Source of the DNA: Adineta ricciae | Taxonomy: Eukaryota; Rotifera; Eurotatoria; Adinetida; Adinetidae | DNA length: 64,000 nt | Assembly: GCA_905250025.1 (NCBI GenBank) | Contig: CAJNOJ010000143.1 | Span: forward strand, 186,001 to 250,000 | Direction of reading: 5' to 3' | Part shown: piece by piece, positions 1 to 10,729 of the stretch | How positions within the stretch are numbered: the first letter of the stretch is position 1 | How the letters are laid out: the number at the start of each line of letters is the position of its first letter | Made by a program: the position numbers and the translations under genes | Notes under the pieces: generated by a model | What the model saw: only the letters and a program-made list of their open reading frames with translations | Told to the model about the DNA's origin: nothing | Database searches by the model: none

Positions 1-662
1 AATTCAAAATCGACATACCATATGTCCGTTGTGTGAAAGATCTGTATACAATCAAATAAATGTAATAGGAAGCACGTCATTAGCTTTCTATATCCTACTC
101 AAATTTTCCTTTTAACTAAGTAGCACTTGTTGAGTGATTCATAATCTTACCTTTTCTTTCGCACAACACAGTTAGCTTAGAAGGAACCAAAATAAATCCT
201 CTTTTAAAAATATTTTCTCATTTTGCCACATGATACGCATAATCGAAGTCCTCTCCAGTAAAGGTCTTAACTTTGGATAGAAACACACTTTTGCTAACGT
301 TCTTGATAACATCTGAACTCTAGAAGCTAACACCGATCAGAAACGAAGAAAATTTTCATATACTTTTCTATGATCTGATCTTATGAATACTTTTGAAGCT
401 TAATTTTTCCTTGAAATGTACAGTGACTCAGAAAAAACATACCTATACCACACAATACATCAAAATACAAGTATATTCTTCTCATATTACCATATCGTAT
501 ACATTATGGTAGCTGTCTGATCAGATTGTTTTGTTATTTTGGTTTTATTGTGTTAAAAGTATTTTCTGTCTTGAAGTAAAAGATATCTTTTGACAGATGT
601 TACTATTTAGTCATCTTTATCATGAGTTCGAGATTAGTGATAGATCTATGTAGTATTCTCTT
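1..662. other. Left edge, non-coding; contains duplication breakpoint
   Basis: No convincing gene is seen. Bases 1-118 are unique in the window. From 119 onward the sequence matches the region starting at 57491, so the boundary of the duplicated segment lies here. The rest is AT-rich and forms the 3' flank of the minus-strand proline-rich gene that ends at 663. Confidence 0.6.
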
Positions 663-667
663 TTATT
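662..667 (-). promoter_or_regulatory. AATAAA poly(A) signal overlapping the stop codon
   Basis: On the minus strand the last codons run GGT CAA TAA AAG, so the stop TAA lies inside the hexamer AATAAA. The same arrangement is kept in copy B at 58035-58040. It implies an extremely short 3' UTR. The hexamer is seen; its use is inferred. Confidence 0.5.
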
Positions 668-1430
668 GACCATCCCACGTATCAACGGCTAATGACGGTT
701 CTGGATTCGATGTTTCTACAGGTACTGGTTCAGGATTCCATGTATCTACAGCTAGTGACGGTGCAGGATTTGATGGTTCTATAGGTGCTGGTTCGGGATT
801 CCATGTATCTACAGCTAGTGACGGTGCTGGATTTGATGTTTCTACAGGTGCTGGTTCGGGATTCCATGTATCTACAGCTAGTGACGGTGCTGGATTTGAT
901 GTTTCTACAGGTGCTGGTTCGGGGTTCCATGTTTCTACAACTGGTGGTGGAGGGTTGTATGTTTCTACTACGGGCTGAGGAGTAGGCCCAGGCTGATAAG
1001 GTGGTGGTGCTGGCTGTGGAACATTTGTGGGAACAGTGGGTGAGGGTGAGGGCCGAATGATAGTTACATCAGTTCTTCTCACCGCAGAAGGTACTGGTCG
1101 ATATGGTGGAGGTGGCGGTCTTGGTGCAGGCTCTGGTGGCCTATTTACATATCCATTATTTCTATATACATACTGCGGTTGTTGATAAACGGGTTGAGGA
1201 CGGACACCAATACTTGTCCCCACTTGATTAAATTTGCATAGGCCATTGCAAGCATTTTCACATCCACATCGTTTGGCGCATCCACAGTAGCAACAACAAA
1301 TAATGATAATGATAATTATAATAACTAAAAGAAAAAGAATACCAAACGCTAGTCCAATAGCTCCTGCAGTCGTCAGGCCATTAATACAACCCGAATACGT
1401 GGTGTTGACTGTGCAATTAATATACGCCAT
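663..1430 (-). CDS. Proline-rich single-pass membrane protein with C-terminal tandem repeats (copy A)
   Basis: A 255-residue product from one open exon. The N-terminus carries a short extracellular part with N-x-T and Cys residues, then a strongly hydrophobic membrane helix at about residues 20-44 ending in an Ile run and a Cys-rich juxtamembrane patch (CCCYCGC...). The rest is a Pro/Gln/Tyr-rich cytoplasmic tail with PPPPY and PPPY motifs that could bind WW domains. The C-terminal third is four tandem 21-residue repeats of the type NPEPAPVETSNPAPSLAVDTW. The layout resembles Shisa-like or other PY-motif adaptor proteins, but I cannot assign a family. A paralogue of 244 residues lies at 58036-58770, with fewer repeats. 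The stop codon overlaps AATAAA. Function unknown; adaptor role is inference. Confidence 0.75.
   Translation of the reverse strand: MAYINCTVNTTYSGCINGLTTAGAIGLAFGILFLLVIIIIIIIICCCYCGCAKRCGCENACNGLCKFNQVGTSIGVRPQPVYQQPQYVYRNNGYVNRPPEPAPRPPPPPYRPVPSAVRRTDVTIIRPSPSPTVPTNVPQPAPPPYQPGPTPQPVVETYNPPPPVVETWNPEPAPVETSNPAPSLAVDTWNPEPAPVETSNPAPSLAVDTWNPEPAPIEPSNPAPSLAVDTWNPEPVPVETSNPEPSLAVDTWDGQ
675..926 (-). repeat. Coding minisatellite, 63-bp unit x 4
   Basis: Four in-frame 63-bp units encode the 21-residue repeat of the proline-rich protein. Units differ by only a few substitutions (for example VETS versus IEPS). Copy B has three full units plus a 10-residue partial. That accounts exactly for the 11-residue (33-bp) length difference between the paralogues. 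Confidence 0.9.
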
Positions 1431-2003
1431 TATCTAAGTACTGTTAGCGAGAAACCATGTTGAAACGATGAGATAACTGAAAAATAAGCTTTTTTTTTCT
1501 ATTTTTTACAATTCCTTATGTAGTTGTTTTTTCGTGTATGAATTTGTTTGATTAGAAGAAAGACAAGCGCTGCTACGACAGAATCGATAGGTGTTGTGTA
1601 GGCGAGATGAAAACAATTCACCTTTTAATGCATTAAAAGAATCTATGTGAACAAGTATGTGTGCTGACGTCAATGTCACGTCATCAAACTCGAACTCGTA
1701 CGAACACAAAGTGTTCTTTTTCTAAGAGAAATTATTGAAATTTGACTGCACAGGTTTAATAAGCAAGTAGACAACTTGAAAACATGCCAAATAATAGATT
1801 AGCTGAAGTCATGAATACAGAGGAAACTCTTCGCTGCTTAGTTACGCGGCCGAACAGATCCGAATTCGTGATTGTGGTATATAATTCGCATAGCTAAATG
1901 AAGAGCGACAATTCACTGAGTTGTATAGAGAATTTATTCATCTCTTTCTCTGTATTTCACTGTTAAGTAAATTTCATTCACAAAATGACGTCATCTTTCA
2001 CTC
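1431..2003. other. Intergenic region with conserved CRE-like site
   Basis: No supported gene. A short minus-strand reading frame at 1506-1709 has a counterpart in copy B, but the upstream part is closed by a stop in copy A and open in copy B, so coding is not supported. The region is the 5' flank of the proline-rich gene and the 3' flank of the Reeler/EGF gene. Confidence 0.5.
1665..1672. promoter_or_regulatory. Palindromic CRE (TGACGTCA) upstream of the proline-rich gene
   Basis: A perfect TGACGTCA palindrome is followed after a few bases by a half-site-like CACGTCA. It lies about 235 bp upstream of the ATG of the minus-strand gene at 1430. The motif is retained in copy B at 59004-59011. 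Binding by a CREB/ATF factor is established for this motif in animals; its use here is inference. Confidence 0.4.
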
Positions 2004-5000
2004 TCAACAGAAACTTGTCCATGACAATGGTAAACAAACTGCGCGTGGTGAACAACATGAATTAGTAATGCATATCGAAGTGCTTGATGTACAACGATAC
2101 GCTGTATTGTTGCACGCCTCTAATATTGAGCAGGAAATACCGGGTGCACAATAGCTTGCATTATTCGGTGCACGATAGTCAAAACAAGGCCTTGGTGATA
2201 AAACGCAGGTATTGTTGTCATTGTTGATGTTAGGTCGACACTGTTGCAGCGAACAATATGATACTGAGTTCCATGCAGAATGAGAAGATGATGATAGGGT
2301 GAATTCAACGGCAGTATCAGTTTGGTTACAAACGACATTAGGCTTTTGAGGTGTCTGACCTAAAACAAAAGAACGGCCGCCATATTGCAAAACTGCAATA
2401 TATCCATAAAAGATATTTACTAGCCATTTCACAATACCGTCCTGTTCGACCAGGTGGACATGTACAAGTGAATTGTGTTCCAACAGCAGTACATACAGCA
2501 TTGTTTAAGCAGGGTGATGGAGCACAAGGATTCACTAGCATTGCACAATCGACACCAGTCCATTGTGCTTTGCATGTACACGTATAACGGCCATCAGGAG
2601 TTGATACACAGGTTCCTCCAATCAAAGTAATAGTACAAAATTTTTTCGAAATTTCGTTTTCAGACTCACCCTGATTCTGACATGGTGAAGCTCTGCATGG
2701 TTCGTAAATACTACAATTAATGCCGCTATAACTAGACTGGCATAAACATGTGTATGTATTATTCAAGCCTGATAGACAAGCGCCATGTGGCGAACAAACG
2801 TTCAGACAGCAGAAATCAATAGACTGACAGAATGGACCCGTATAGCAAGCACTACAATTACAATTGACCGTCCCATTGTCGTACCTTGAGCAGATGCCAC
2901 CATTTAGACATGGCGATGGTGCACACCAATCGACTATAGAATGCAAGAAACAAACAATATCACATTTGATTGAAGAATCTCTTTTCGATACTACTTTTTC
3001 GACAATCGAGAATAATTCCAGAGAACGTAGATGTTCCACTACACCACGGAGAGCCAACATCAACAGTGGTGCATGTTGTATAATTAACGCCCTTATAGGT
3101 AAACGGAAAAGAACAATAGCTCATATTTCCTACACGAAGCAAAATCATTCATTTATCATGAATACGTTAGTATGTGACAAACCTGATGCAAGAGGCGAAC
3201 TAGTGTCATTAAAAGACGCTTGATATTGACCAATACTCCAGTTTGAGTTAACTTTATTCGCCAGTACAACATCGAAGTCACGCAATGAATAATTTCTTGT
3301 CGTGACAAATATTGTAACTTCACCCGACGGCCTATAATAAGTTTTTGAATGATCACTTTATCTATTTTTTCATTTAATCTTACCGAATAGTAATATTACT
3401 AGCAAAAGCCCTGCGATTTGTCATATCCATTATTGTTTCGTTCATATATAAGATTAACAGTTGATTGTTTAGTGTCGGTTCATTTGAATTGTAATTGAGG
3501 AGGTAAATTCTATAGGTAGAATTCGTCAAATAATAAGACTCGCATTGACGTCCGTAGTATGTTGGTGGACATAAACATATGAAATCTTCTATATCAGCTT
3601 GGTAGACACAAGTACCCTGATTTTGACAAAGTGTCGAACCGCTTTGGCAAAGATCTAGATAAATTCGACATCATAGCAATTTGAAAGCAAAAGTGACATT
3701 TCTCCCTACATTGAGTTCGACAATTGCGACCTAAGATCTGCGTTAACTCACAAAAACACGTCCAATTTGTATCGGATGGTAAACAATGTATTGGAAAATC
3801 CGGCGTACCATTACATGGGTTTGTCATATTCAAAGTTTCGCATGCAGTATGTTGTTGTGTAGGCAAACCAGTCGAGTCGCATATTCTACGATCAGCTACT
3901 GTATAGTTTTGTCCATACGCACAATAAGCATTCCCGTCTATGGTCATATGACATACTGATGATTGTTTAGTATAGTATTCATGTGGTAAAGTACAATGCG
4001 GAGCAGCTAAATCAACAGACAGCCATAGAAAATATACATCAATTGTTTATTTCGAAGCTTACCATTCAGCGGTTCAAAATCGCTGATATCAGTGAGACTC
4101 GTGTTGTCATACACTAACTTGAAGTAAGGTGGAAGATTAGCAAGAATGGGCTGAATAGTATCATAAATCTGTCGTTGAGTTATATTACCGGCAAAAGACA
4201 TGTCAGTGGTAATCTGGATGAAATTGCCTGTATAAGTTGAAAAACTAAATTGATTCAAGATGGATATTTATAACAAGTGTCGATCCTCCTTGAACATACG
4301 TAGTGTACATTAACGGTGAAAAGTCAAAACTTGAGTTGGTTTGATTACGAACCAAACTCCGGAATAAATTTGTCAAATTCTGATAAGTTTGGGTTGTAGA
4401 CGATTCCAGAGCATTTAGGGTAGTCTTCGACATATCTGGAGCTTTGAATCTAACTTTCGCTCGAAAGTAAGCTAAAGATCAACTCTTCAATAAAACAATA
4501 CAATTACTTTTTAAATAAAAAATCTTACTGTGCGTACACAATCTTCCAGTAAAGCCAACGTTACACGAACACGTGAATGTTGAAAACAGAACTCCAAATG
4601 TATATCGCATAGATGGAATACAAGAGCCATATCTGCATGGTTTCTGTTTACAATAGTCGACTGAAATACAGCTATGCTATCATATCTTTTTCTCAGGAAA
4701 ATACTGTTCGTACTTTGACAACTATTTGGCCGACCTGAAGCACTTTTACACCATGGGACAGTTCCATTCATATAGTCATTGCTTGTTATACAACTATTCT
4801 GCGATTGATATTCATTGTCGATAAAAGGGAAAACACATCCAGTGATATCTGAAAAGAAGACCTAAGAAACATATCAACGGTGACATTTCTTACTATGATG
4901 ACAATAGATTCCTCCATAGCCCGGAGCACAATTACATTGATAAGAACCCGCTGATAGAACAACACATGTGCCATTGTTCAAACAATTCATATCATTGCAT

Positions 5001-5695
5001 TGCGATACTAATTTTAAAAAAATAATAAAAGGGTGTGTAGCTCATCATTACAAAAATGGTGTATAAATAGACATACATTGATCGCAGTTTGCACCTATGA
5101 TACCAAGCGAGCATTGACAATAAGAGTTCGGACCGTTCCGAACACATGTGCCACTATTTTGACATGGTGATGAATTGCAGAATTCTGTGGGATATTGGTA
5201 TCGTTCGCGTCCTTGTTTTTGTTCCATTTCTATTGGTGGACTTTGAATATATCTCATTGTAGCTCTATCATTCGAATAGAATATTGTTGCAATGAAAATA
5301 ATTGATTCATTCAATGAATTCGAATGCATCCAAAAAAAGGTATATTGTGATTGATTTGCGCTTAGCATAAAAGAATCTTCGTTGGTTACTACTTGTTCTA
5401 ATGATGTTGAACAATGAATTACCTGACCATCCGTTGGAGTGAACGGGTGCCATAAACCTAATACTCTCGTTGAATCACTTGCAGCCATAACAAACCATGA
5501 TATGTTAGAAGGAGTTTGTTTTCTTACGAGTTTGACTTTGATGATATTTGATGATGGAGCTTTTTCGAATTCAATTGTATAATTCTCATCTGTGTTCTTA
5601 TTTGATCCTAACAAGTCCAAATCTGAACATGGAGTAGCGTTCGAACAATGTATTACGATATGAACTAGAAGGTTTATAGCTGCCAGTAAAAACAT
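2004..5695 (-). CDS. Secreted modular protein: Reeler, EGF-like, FN2, SEA-like domains (copy A)
   Basis: A multi-exon gene starting with a signal peptide (MFLLAAINLLVHIVIHCSNA) at 5695. The first exon continues with a Reeler-like beta domain, about residues 22-165, with the typical FFWMHSNS...IIFIATIFY strand pattern, followed by an EGF-like module. Later exons encode, in order: an EGF module (about 5007-4870), a fibronectin type II-like module (GCVFPFI...PWCKSASG), another EGF, a SEA-like domain (about 4470-4070), a Cys-rich segment, an EGF, a second FN2 (SFPFTYKGVNYTTCT), several EGF modules, and a Cys-rich C-terminus ending at 2004. The first intron maps to 5008-5076 (69 nt) and restores frame across the exons. 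An intron near 2640-2690 differs in length between the two copies while exon frame is kept, which supports the model. No membrane anchor is obvious. Likely extracellular matrix or adhesion. Some internal exon borders are not pinned. Confidence 0.75.
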
Positions 5696-6305
5696 GATTA
5701 AATAGCAATCCTCCTCTGTAAAGGTACAACTAAATATTCGAAAAAGGAACAGAAAGAGTATTTTCGATCGATAATGGTTTATTTATTACCGAAAAGAACA
5801 ACATACAGCCTACTCGATGAGAAAATAATTATATGAAAGAAGTTCTTCTCCATCTAGATTTCTATTTCATTGTTTGTATAAACGAACCTCTGAATTCAAA
5901 TAGAAGGTATGTTCTATTCCAATATAAAATCTTCGGGCACTATTCACATGTTGTTTTCCTATGTGTTGTATATTCGCTTGCGAAAATCTCTAAAAAGATC
6001 CCATCTGATAAATCGTTCTTCTGTCAAGAGCAAACAAGATAAATTATTAATCGAATGTTGTATTGTATTTTTTATATTCGCAGCATTCATGACTTCAAAC
6101 ATATTAAGCAAAATGGGCTATGCTCGAAGCTTGCGATTGAGTATAAACATAGTCACTGGTGGAATGTTCCAATAGGTATCGTTTTCTATTTATCAACGGA
6201 CTACTATATTTCAGACAAAAATGAAAGATCATTATTTGTATAGTTAGTAGTAACAAATCTTTTTTTCATAAAAAAATAACTAAAATCCTAACCAGTCTTG
6301 TCATC
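5696..6305. other. Intergenic, no gene seen
   Basis: AT-rich spacer between the 5' end of the Reeler/EGF gene and the 3' end of the NHL gene. Short plus-strand frames here are not conserved in copy B in a coding-like way. It presumably contains the Reeler/EGF promoter. Confidence 0.5.
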
Positions 6306-7835
6306 TTAGTCAAGAGTAAATTTTTGCACTCGATTATTATTCTGATCGACAACATAGAGAGAACCATCTTGATCAAATGATAGACCAACAGGATATTGAA
6401 ATTGATCCGAATTGTCACCACGCCCATTTCCACCAACGATTATTACGCCCTTCTTCGCATTGTACGCCCAACGCACTATGCGATGGTTCCAACTGTCAGC
6501 TATGTAAATATTACCGAACCGATCAACAACTAAACCCTGTGGATGATCTAAATTTGAACGTGAGTCACCTTGACCATGGCCACCTGCAACGAGCATGCCT
6601 TTCATAGCTCCGTCTACCCACTTCATAACGCGATTATTATGGTGATCGGAAACATAGACAGAATGATCTTGATCGACAAAGAGTGCAGTTGGTGAGTTGA
6701 GTTGGTTAGGAAAATCTCCCTTTCCATTTCCGCCAGCCACAACTGTTCCCTCTGCTTCACCTGTTTTCCATCGTTTGACTTCATGCCTTTCGCCATCCGA
6801 AACATACAAACTACCATTGTCATCGATCGTTAAACGAGAGCAGTAAATGTTCGGTATAATTACTTGAGGACTTCTGTCGCTCCGATGAAACCAGCGTACA
6901 ACACGACTATTGCCACGATCACATATAATTAAAGAATCATTCTTTTTATCGACAATAACATCTGTTGGACGATCCAATTGGTTGAGTGCTTTACCAGGTC
7001 CGTTTCCCCCTGCCACGATTTCACCATTCATCGCATTAAACCGCCATCGAACAATACGATGATTATCATGATCAGCCAAATAGATCGTTCGATCGTCATC
7101 ATCCACATAGATACCACGAGGATAAGCTAGTTGGTTCAATTTCGACCCTCTGCCATTACCACCTGCAATCATGATTCCATGTCGTTTCCAGACACTATTA
7201 TTATTGATATTAATCGACGGTAATGGTTGTTCTAAAGAATAAGAAGAACGAGGGAAGATCAACAATCGTCTTAAATCTTAAACGAACATAAACATACGAG
7301 AAGAAACAGTAACAAGAATCTTGTTAATTAATGGCGTTGATGTATGTTGTATAGTTACAACTGACGATCGATCTAATTCCTCTACTAAATGGCCTAATCT
7401 ATCCTTAGACTCTTCTAATTTCTCTTTGAACTGATTGATATCCATTTCGTTGAAATCGTCTTCATGACGCATAGCTTCTATTTGATCCGTTAATCTTACC
7501 AAATGCATGTCGATTTGATGAATATCATTCGAAGGATGTTGAGATAGAATTTGTCGACATTCGTTTGCTGTTTGTTGAACTAATCGAATGGAGTCGTATT
7601 CCCATTGATCAATTTGACGAAGCAATAGTTCATTATTTGTTCGACTAATTTGAAAATTAAGGGCTTGCCGGAAAAGACTATAGTTACTATAGACATCTTC
7701 GAGTTGTTTGTTTAGCTCCTGATGATGTTGAATAAAGTGAGTGTAGCAGAAATCTTGTAAACAACCAGTACATTTCGATGTTGCGCGTTCTTTGTCACAT
7801 CTGACACAATGTGATTTTCTTAAGCCTGATGACAT
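6306..7835 (-). CDS. B-box-like zinc finger, coiled coil and NHL-repeat protein
   Basis: Two exons joined by a 66-nt intron at 7232-7297 (GTATGT...TTCTTTAG, strong pyrimidine tract), which puts QQPLPSI in frame. The start chosen is the ATG at 7835 (MSSGLRKSHC), directly before the zinc-binding motif; the frame stays open upstream to 8003 but is hydrophobic and looks like UTR. Residues about 8-45 have a B-box-like Cys/His pattern (CxxC...CxxC...CYTH...HH). Residues about 45-160 are predicted coiled coil. The rest is a six-blade NHL propeller with repeated AGGNGRG, LNxPxGIxVD and DxxNxRIVRW motifs. This is TRIM-NHL-like without a RING, a layout common in bdelloids. It may bind RNA or proteins; the partner is unknown. 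Copy B of its 3' part is at 63649-64000. Confidence 0.85.
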
Positions 7836-8388
7836 CGCGAGAATCGAATAAGTCGAAGCCGATTCCTTTTCTAAATAATAATAATAACAAGAGAGAAAAG
7901 AGACAACAGCGCCGCACTCTGTAAACACGAAAATAACAAGATAGTTCAATGTCAACAGGTATCGAAATGCAGTAATGAGTAATTGACATATGCATTCATT
8001 CAAGCGTTTTTACCATTCTGTTCCATCGAAATAGAATGTGTGCGTGAGTGCGTCAATGAAAGAAAATTAATTTTCGTTCGTTTACTTTTCTCAGCGCATA
8101 CGGTAACACTTGCATATGGATAAATAAGAGAACTATATCAAAATATTTTCTCCGTTCTTTGAATTCAGAAGGTAATAGAATGACAAAATATTCATGTATG
8201 TATCAATAAAATAATAATGATACAATCAAGGCCAATGGTTTTTTTTCCATAGAGTTATGTAGCTAAAAGTTCACAGTTGAAAGAGAGAGAGGAAGACCGC
8301 GTGAGAATTGATTGATGCGAGAAACCAGCTCTTATGCTTTATTTTCATCAAAATAGATACATACAATGAAATTTTCATTTCTTCAATT
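7836..8388. other. Intergenic, no gene seen
   Basis: Promoter side of the B-box/NHL gene and 3' flank of the next minus-strand gene. It has a short GAGA-like tract near 8283. Nothing else is supported. Confidence 0.45.
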
Positions 8389-10464
8389 TCATAGGTCACC
8401 TAGTTTACCAGCGGCCTTCCACCATTGATTTTGCGGTAGATTCTTAGGGTGTTCGTCAGTAACACGAAACATCAATCCATATACTAGAATGCCATTGAGA
8501 GCACCAATATTTTGACCAGGTTTCCAATGAACAACCCATTCTAGCACATCATTCGAAAAATTTGGATCAGCTTTTTGTTTATCGTGTGGAAATGCACCAG
8601 GAAGTGTTCCGGGATATTTTTCAATAAGCTTCGGATGCACTCGAACTTGTAAAACCATTTGAACGTACTTCGACTTAATCTGTACTATTTTTGCGTAACG
8701 TGGATGTCCACTGTATTCGATGCTTGGACTAAGGTAAACTGCACCATGGTTCGATCTAAGAAAACATCCTTGTCCACTGGCACGCAGGCCATTGAGAAGA
8801 ATTGTCATTGCTAACGCCCCTGCTGTTCCATGGTAGGCTACCGGCCAACTTCCATATTGTTGTTCGAACTGTGCACCAGTCATACCGACATCTATGGCAT
8901 ATCGACGCCAACCATTTGGACAGTAATACGGTTCACTTCCTCTGTTTAAACTTTGGACGAATGATGTTGCTATGAAACCGACTGCCGTCTCTCGTCCATC
9001 ACGACTGTATATTCGGTTGAATGCTGGATTCATAGCGTGTCGAAATCCGTTGAGACCAAAGTTGCCAATCAGAACGCTGCGGACATTAAGATTAGCGAGT
9101 TTTGAAATGATTTTTGCGATCAAATGAGGGATATTTTCCGAGATTTCCACTTCCAGTGTGACTATTTTAACATCGCCGTTGATTCGTACTTTTCTTGATC
9201 GGACATCCTGAAAATTTCTACTAATATCGTTCAGTACATTTTCGGCAGTTCTATGACTAACGGATGAATCGAGTACAAAGTCGAAGCATAGAATTCGCTT
9301 TCCATCAGTTGGCAGAGGTAATTGACCATATGCAATACATGGTAGCAAAGATGCGCCATTAGTGGGATTTGCTTGAGTAGCTGCATTATGAACAGTTCGC
9401 GTGACCGCTTCCGTATGTTCTTGTAACAGTTCGGGTTTGTTCAGAATCACAGCATACAGAAATTTACGTACCCGTTCTAATTCAGACAAGACGACGCTTT
9501 TTCCTAGCATAAATGTTCGATCAGATGGCAGCATTTCGCGTATTTGCTCGATCCATTTGTTAATACAGAATTGAAAGTGTACAAAGTCGTCTTCCAAACC
9601 GTGATAATCAAGAAATTCTTGTAATTCTCTATCAGATGTTCCCGTTTTCGTCACATAGTCAGTTAAATAGTTCGCAACGTTACTGAACCAATTAGGTTCT
9701 CCACGGCATAATAATCTTGAATGTCTCCTCATGTTTTCACCGACGTTCAAGGTTGGGAAAAATAGCGAACCGATTAATCCTACCGGTTTTGATACAAAAT
9801 CCCCTGCTTTACCAGCGCGATTCGCTAAACCAAGTGTATATCTGTTGGCAGCTTGTATTCCTACTAATTTTTCTTTCAGTGGTTCGAATACTTGACGGAT
9901 ATCTTCTGCTATCTCTTTTGCCAAAGCAGTGACTTCTTCAGGTCTGTCGCTAGTGGATCTTCGATTTTGACGATTGAAAAACTCCGTCACTCTTTGATCA
10001 ATGGTTAAATCATCATTATCGAGAAAATTGAGGGTATCATCGCTCATCAAAGTTTCAAATCCGGATTCGTGTAATGTTGTAATCAAAGAACTGACTCCAA
10101 GTCCATTAATATAACTGAAAAATCTGCGCAACGCCTGCATTAATGTAAAAACTGTGGTAGCCTGTTGCAAAGGTCGTAGCTGATCTAACAGGTTTCTTTT
10201 GTATTCGTTCAGCTTTTGCTGAGTAATGTGATGATTGAAAACATCGACAAATCTATCTATCCGCGTGCGAAGTTGTGGAAAGAATTCCATGTCGCCTTGT
10301 TTCAACATTTCTTCGAGTATATCAGAGCTTGCAGCTGTGTCATTCAGTTGAGCCATAGTGGATCGATAACTTTTATCAAGTGACAAACGAAGGATTCGAT
10401 TCGGCGATACTTTTTGTATAGTACTCTGCTTGAAATAATCGTTGAAAAACTTATTTATATACAA
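8389..10464 (-). CDS. Large protein with C-terminal PARP/ART-fold-like domain
   Basis: A single open frame of 691 residues; an alternative start at 10356 (MAQLNDTAAS) is as likely as the first Met. The N-terminal 350 residues are helical with no family I recognise. Around residues 390-470 there is an alpha/beta segment (LCFDFVLDSS...). Residues about 505-680 contain PNGWRRYAIDVG, then SWPVAYHGT, then a Gly-rich stretch and GAVYLSPSIEYSGHPRYA. The YHGT and AVYLSPS pair matches the His and Tyr positions of the H-Y-E NAD-binding cleft of PARP-like domains. I cannot place the third catalytic residue, so it may be inactive, mono-transferring or only a fold relative. Intronless, unlike most neighbours. 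Function otherwise unknown. Confidence 0.65.
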   Translation of the reverse strand: MYINKFFNDYFKQSTIQKVSPNRILRLSLDKSYRSTMAQLNDTAASSDILEEMLKQGDMEFFPQLRTRIDRFVDVFNHHITQQKLNEYKRNLLDQLRPLQQATTVFTLMQALRRFFSYINGLGVSSLITTLHESGFETLMSDDTLNFLDNDDLTIDQRVTEFFNRQNRRSTSDRPEEVTALAKEIAEDIRQVFEPLKEKLVGIQAANRYTLGLANRAGKAGDFVSKPVGLIGSLFFPTLNVGENMRRHSRLLCRGEPNWFSNVANYLTDYVTKTGTSDRELQEFLDYHGLEDDFVHFQFCINKWIEQIREMLPSDRTFMLGKSVVLSELERVRKFLYAVILNKPELLQEHTEAVTRTVHNAATQANPTNGASLLPCIAYGQLPLPTDGKRILCFDFVLDSSVSHRTAENVLNDISRNFQDVRSRKVRINGDVKIVTLEVEISENIPHLIAKIISKLANLNVRSVLIGNFGLNGFRHAMNPAFNRIYSRDGRETAVGFIATSFVQSLNRGSEPYYCPNGWRRYAIDVGMTGAQFEQQYGSWPVAYHGTAGALAMTILLNGLRASGQGCFLRSNHGAVYLSPSIEYSGHPRYAKIVQIKSKYVQMVLQVRVHPKLIEKYPGTLPGAFPHDKQKADPNFSNDVLEWVVHWKPGQNIGALNGILVYGLMFRVTDEHPKNLPQNQWWKAAGKLGDL

Positions 10465-10729
10465 TGGGAAAGATTATTTGTGTGTTTTATGTGTGATTTT
10501 TCCAGCACTCTTATCAAGGGACACCATGGTACTTATCATTGATGCAATAGTACAAAGATAAAGTATAAGACTGATAAAAACCCACTACGCACTTTTTCTT
10601 CAACGCAAATAACGAAAGACAATTTGAATTTTCCTTTGAGTCAATCTTTTATTTTCGTTAGGTTTATTGATTCAATTCCGCTGCCCTACATGCATGACAG
10701 CACTTTGGCGAACCATAAAGAAACATGTG

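Larger units (their letters stand above)
119..6657 (+). repeat. Segmental duplication, copy A
   Basis: This segment is colinear and in the same orientation as 57491-64000. The first shared bases are agtagcacttgttgagtga. Gene landmarks keep an almost constant offset: proline-rich gene start 1430 versus 58770, Reeler/EGF gene start 5695 versus 63036, NHL gene stop 6306 versus 63649. The right limit given is only the point facing the window end, so the true duplication is longer. By my count 31 of 215 residues differ in the first Reeler/EGF exon, but only about 5 of 106 in the NHL exon. It could be a segmental duplication, an allele-like or ohnologous copy on the same scaffold, or an assembly artefact. 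Confidence 0.93.

Noticed and set aside
785-985. Plus-strand frame opposite the proline-rich repeats
   Set aside because: Its regularity comes from the antisense of the 63-bp coding minisatellite.
1506-1709. Small minus-strand frame with a counterpart at 58845-59105
   Set aside because: Conservation is explained by the duplication. The upstream part is closed by a stop in copy A and open in B, and there is no domain, signal or splice support.
2004-2154. Possible membrane anchor at the C-terminus of the Reeler/EGF protein
   Set aside because: The last exon is Cys-rich and hydrophilic up to the stop; no hydrophobic helix is seen.
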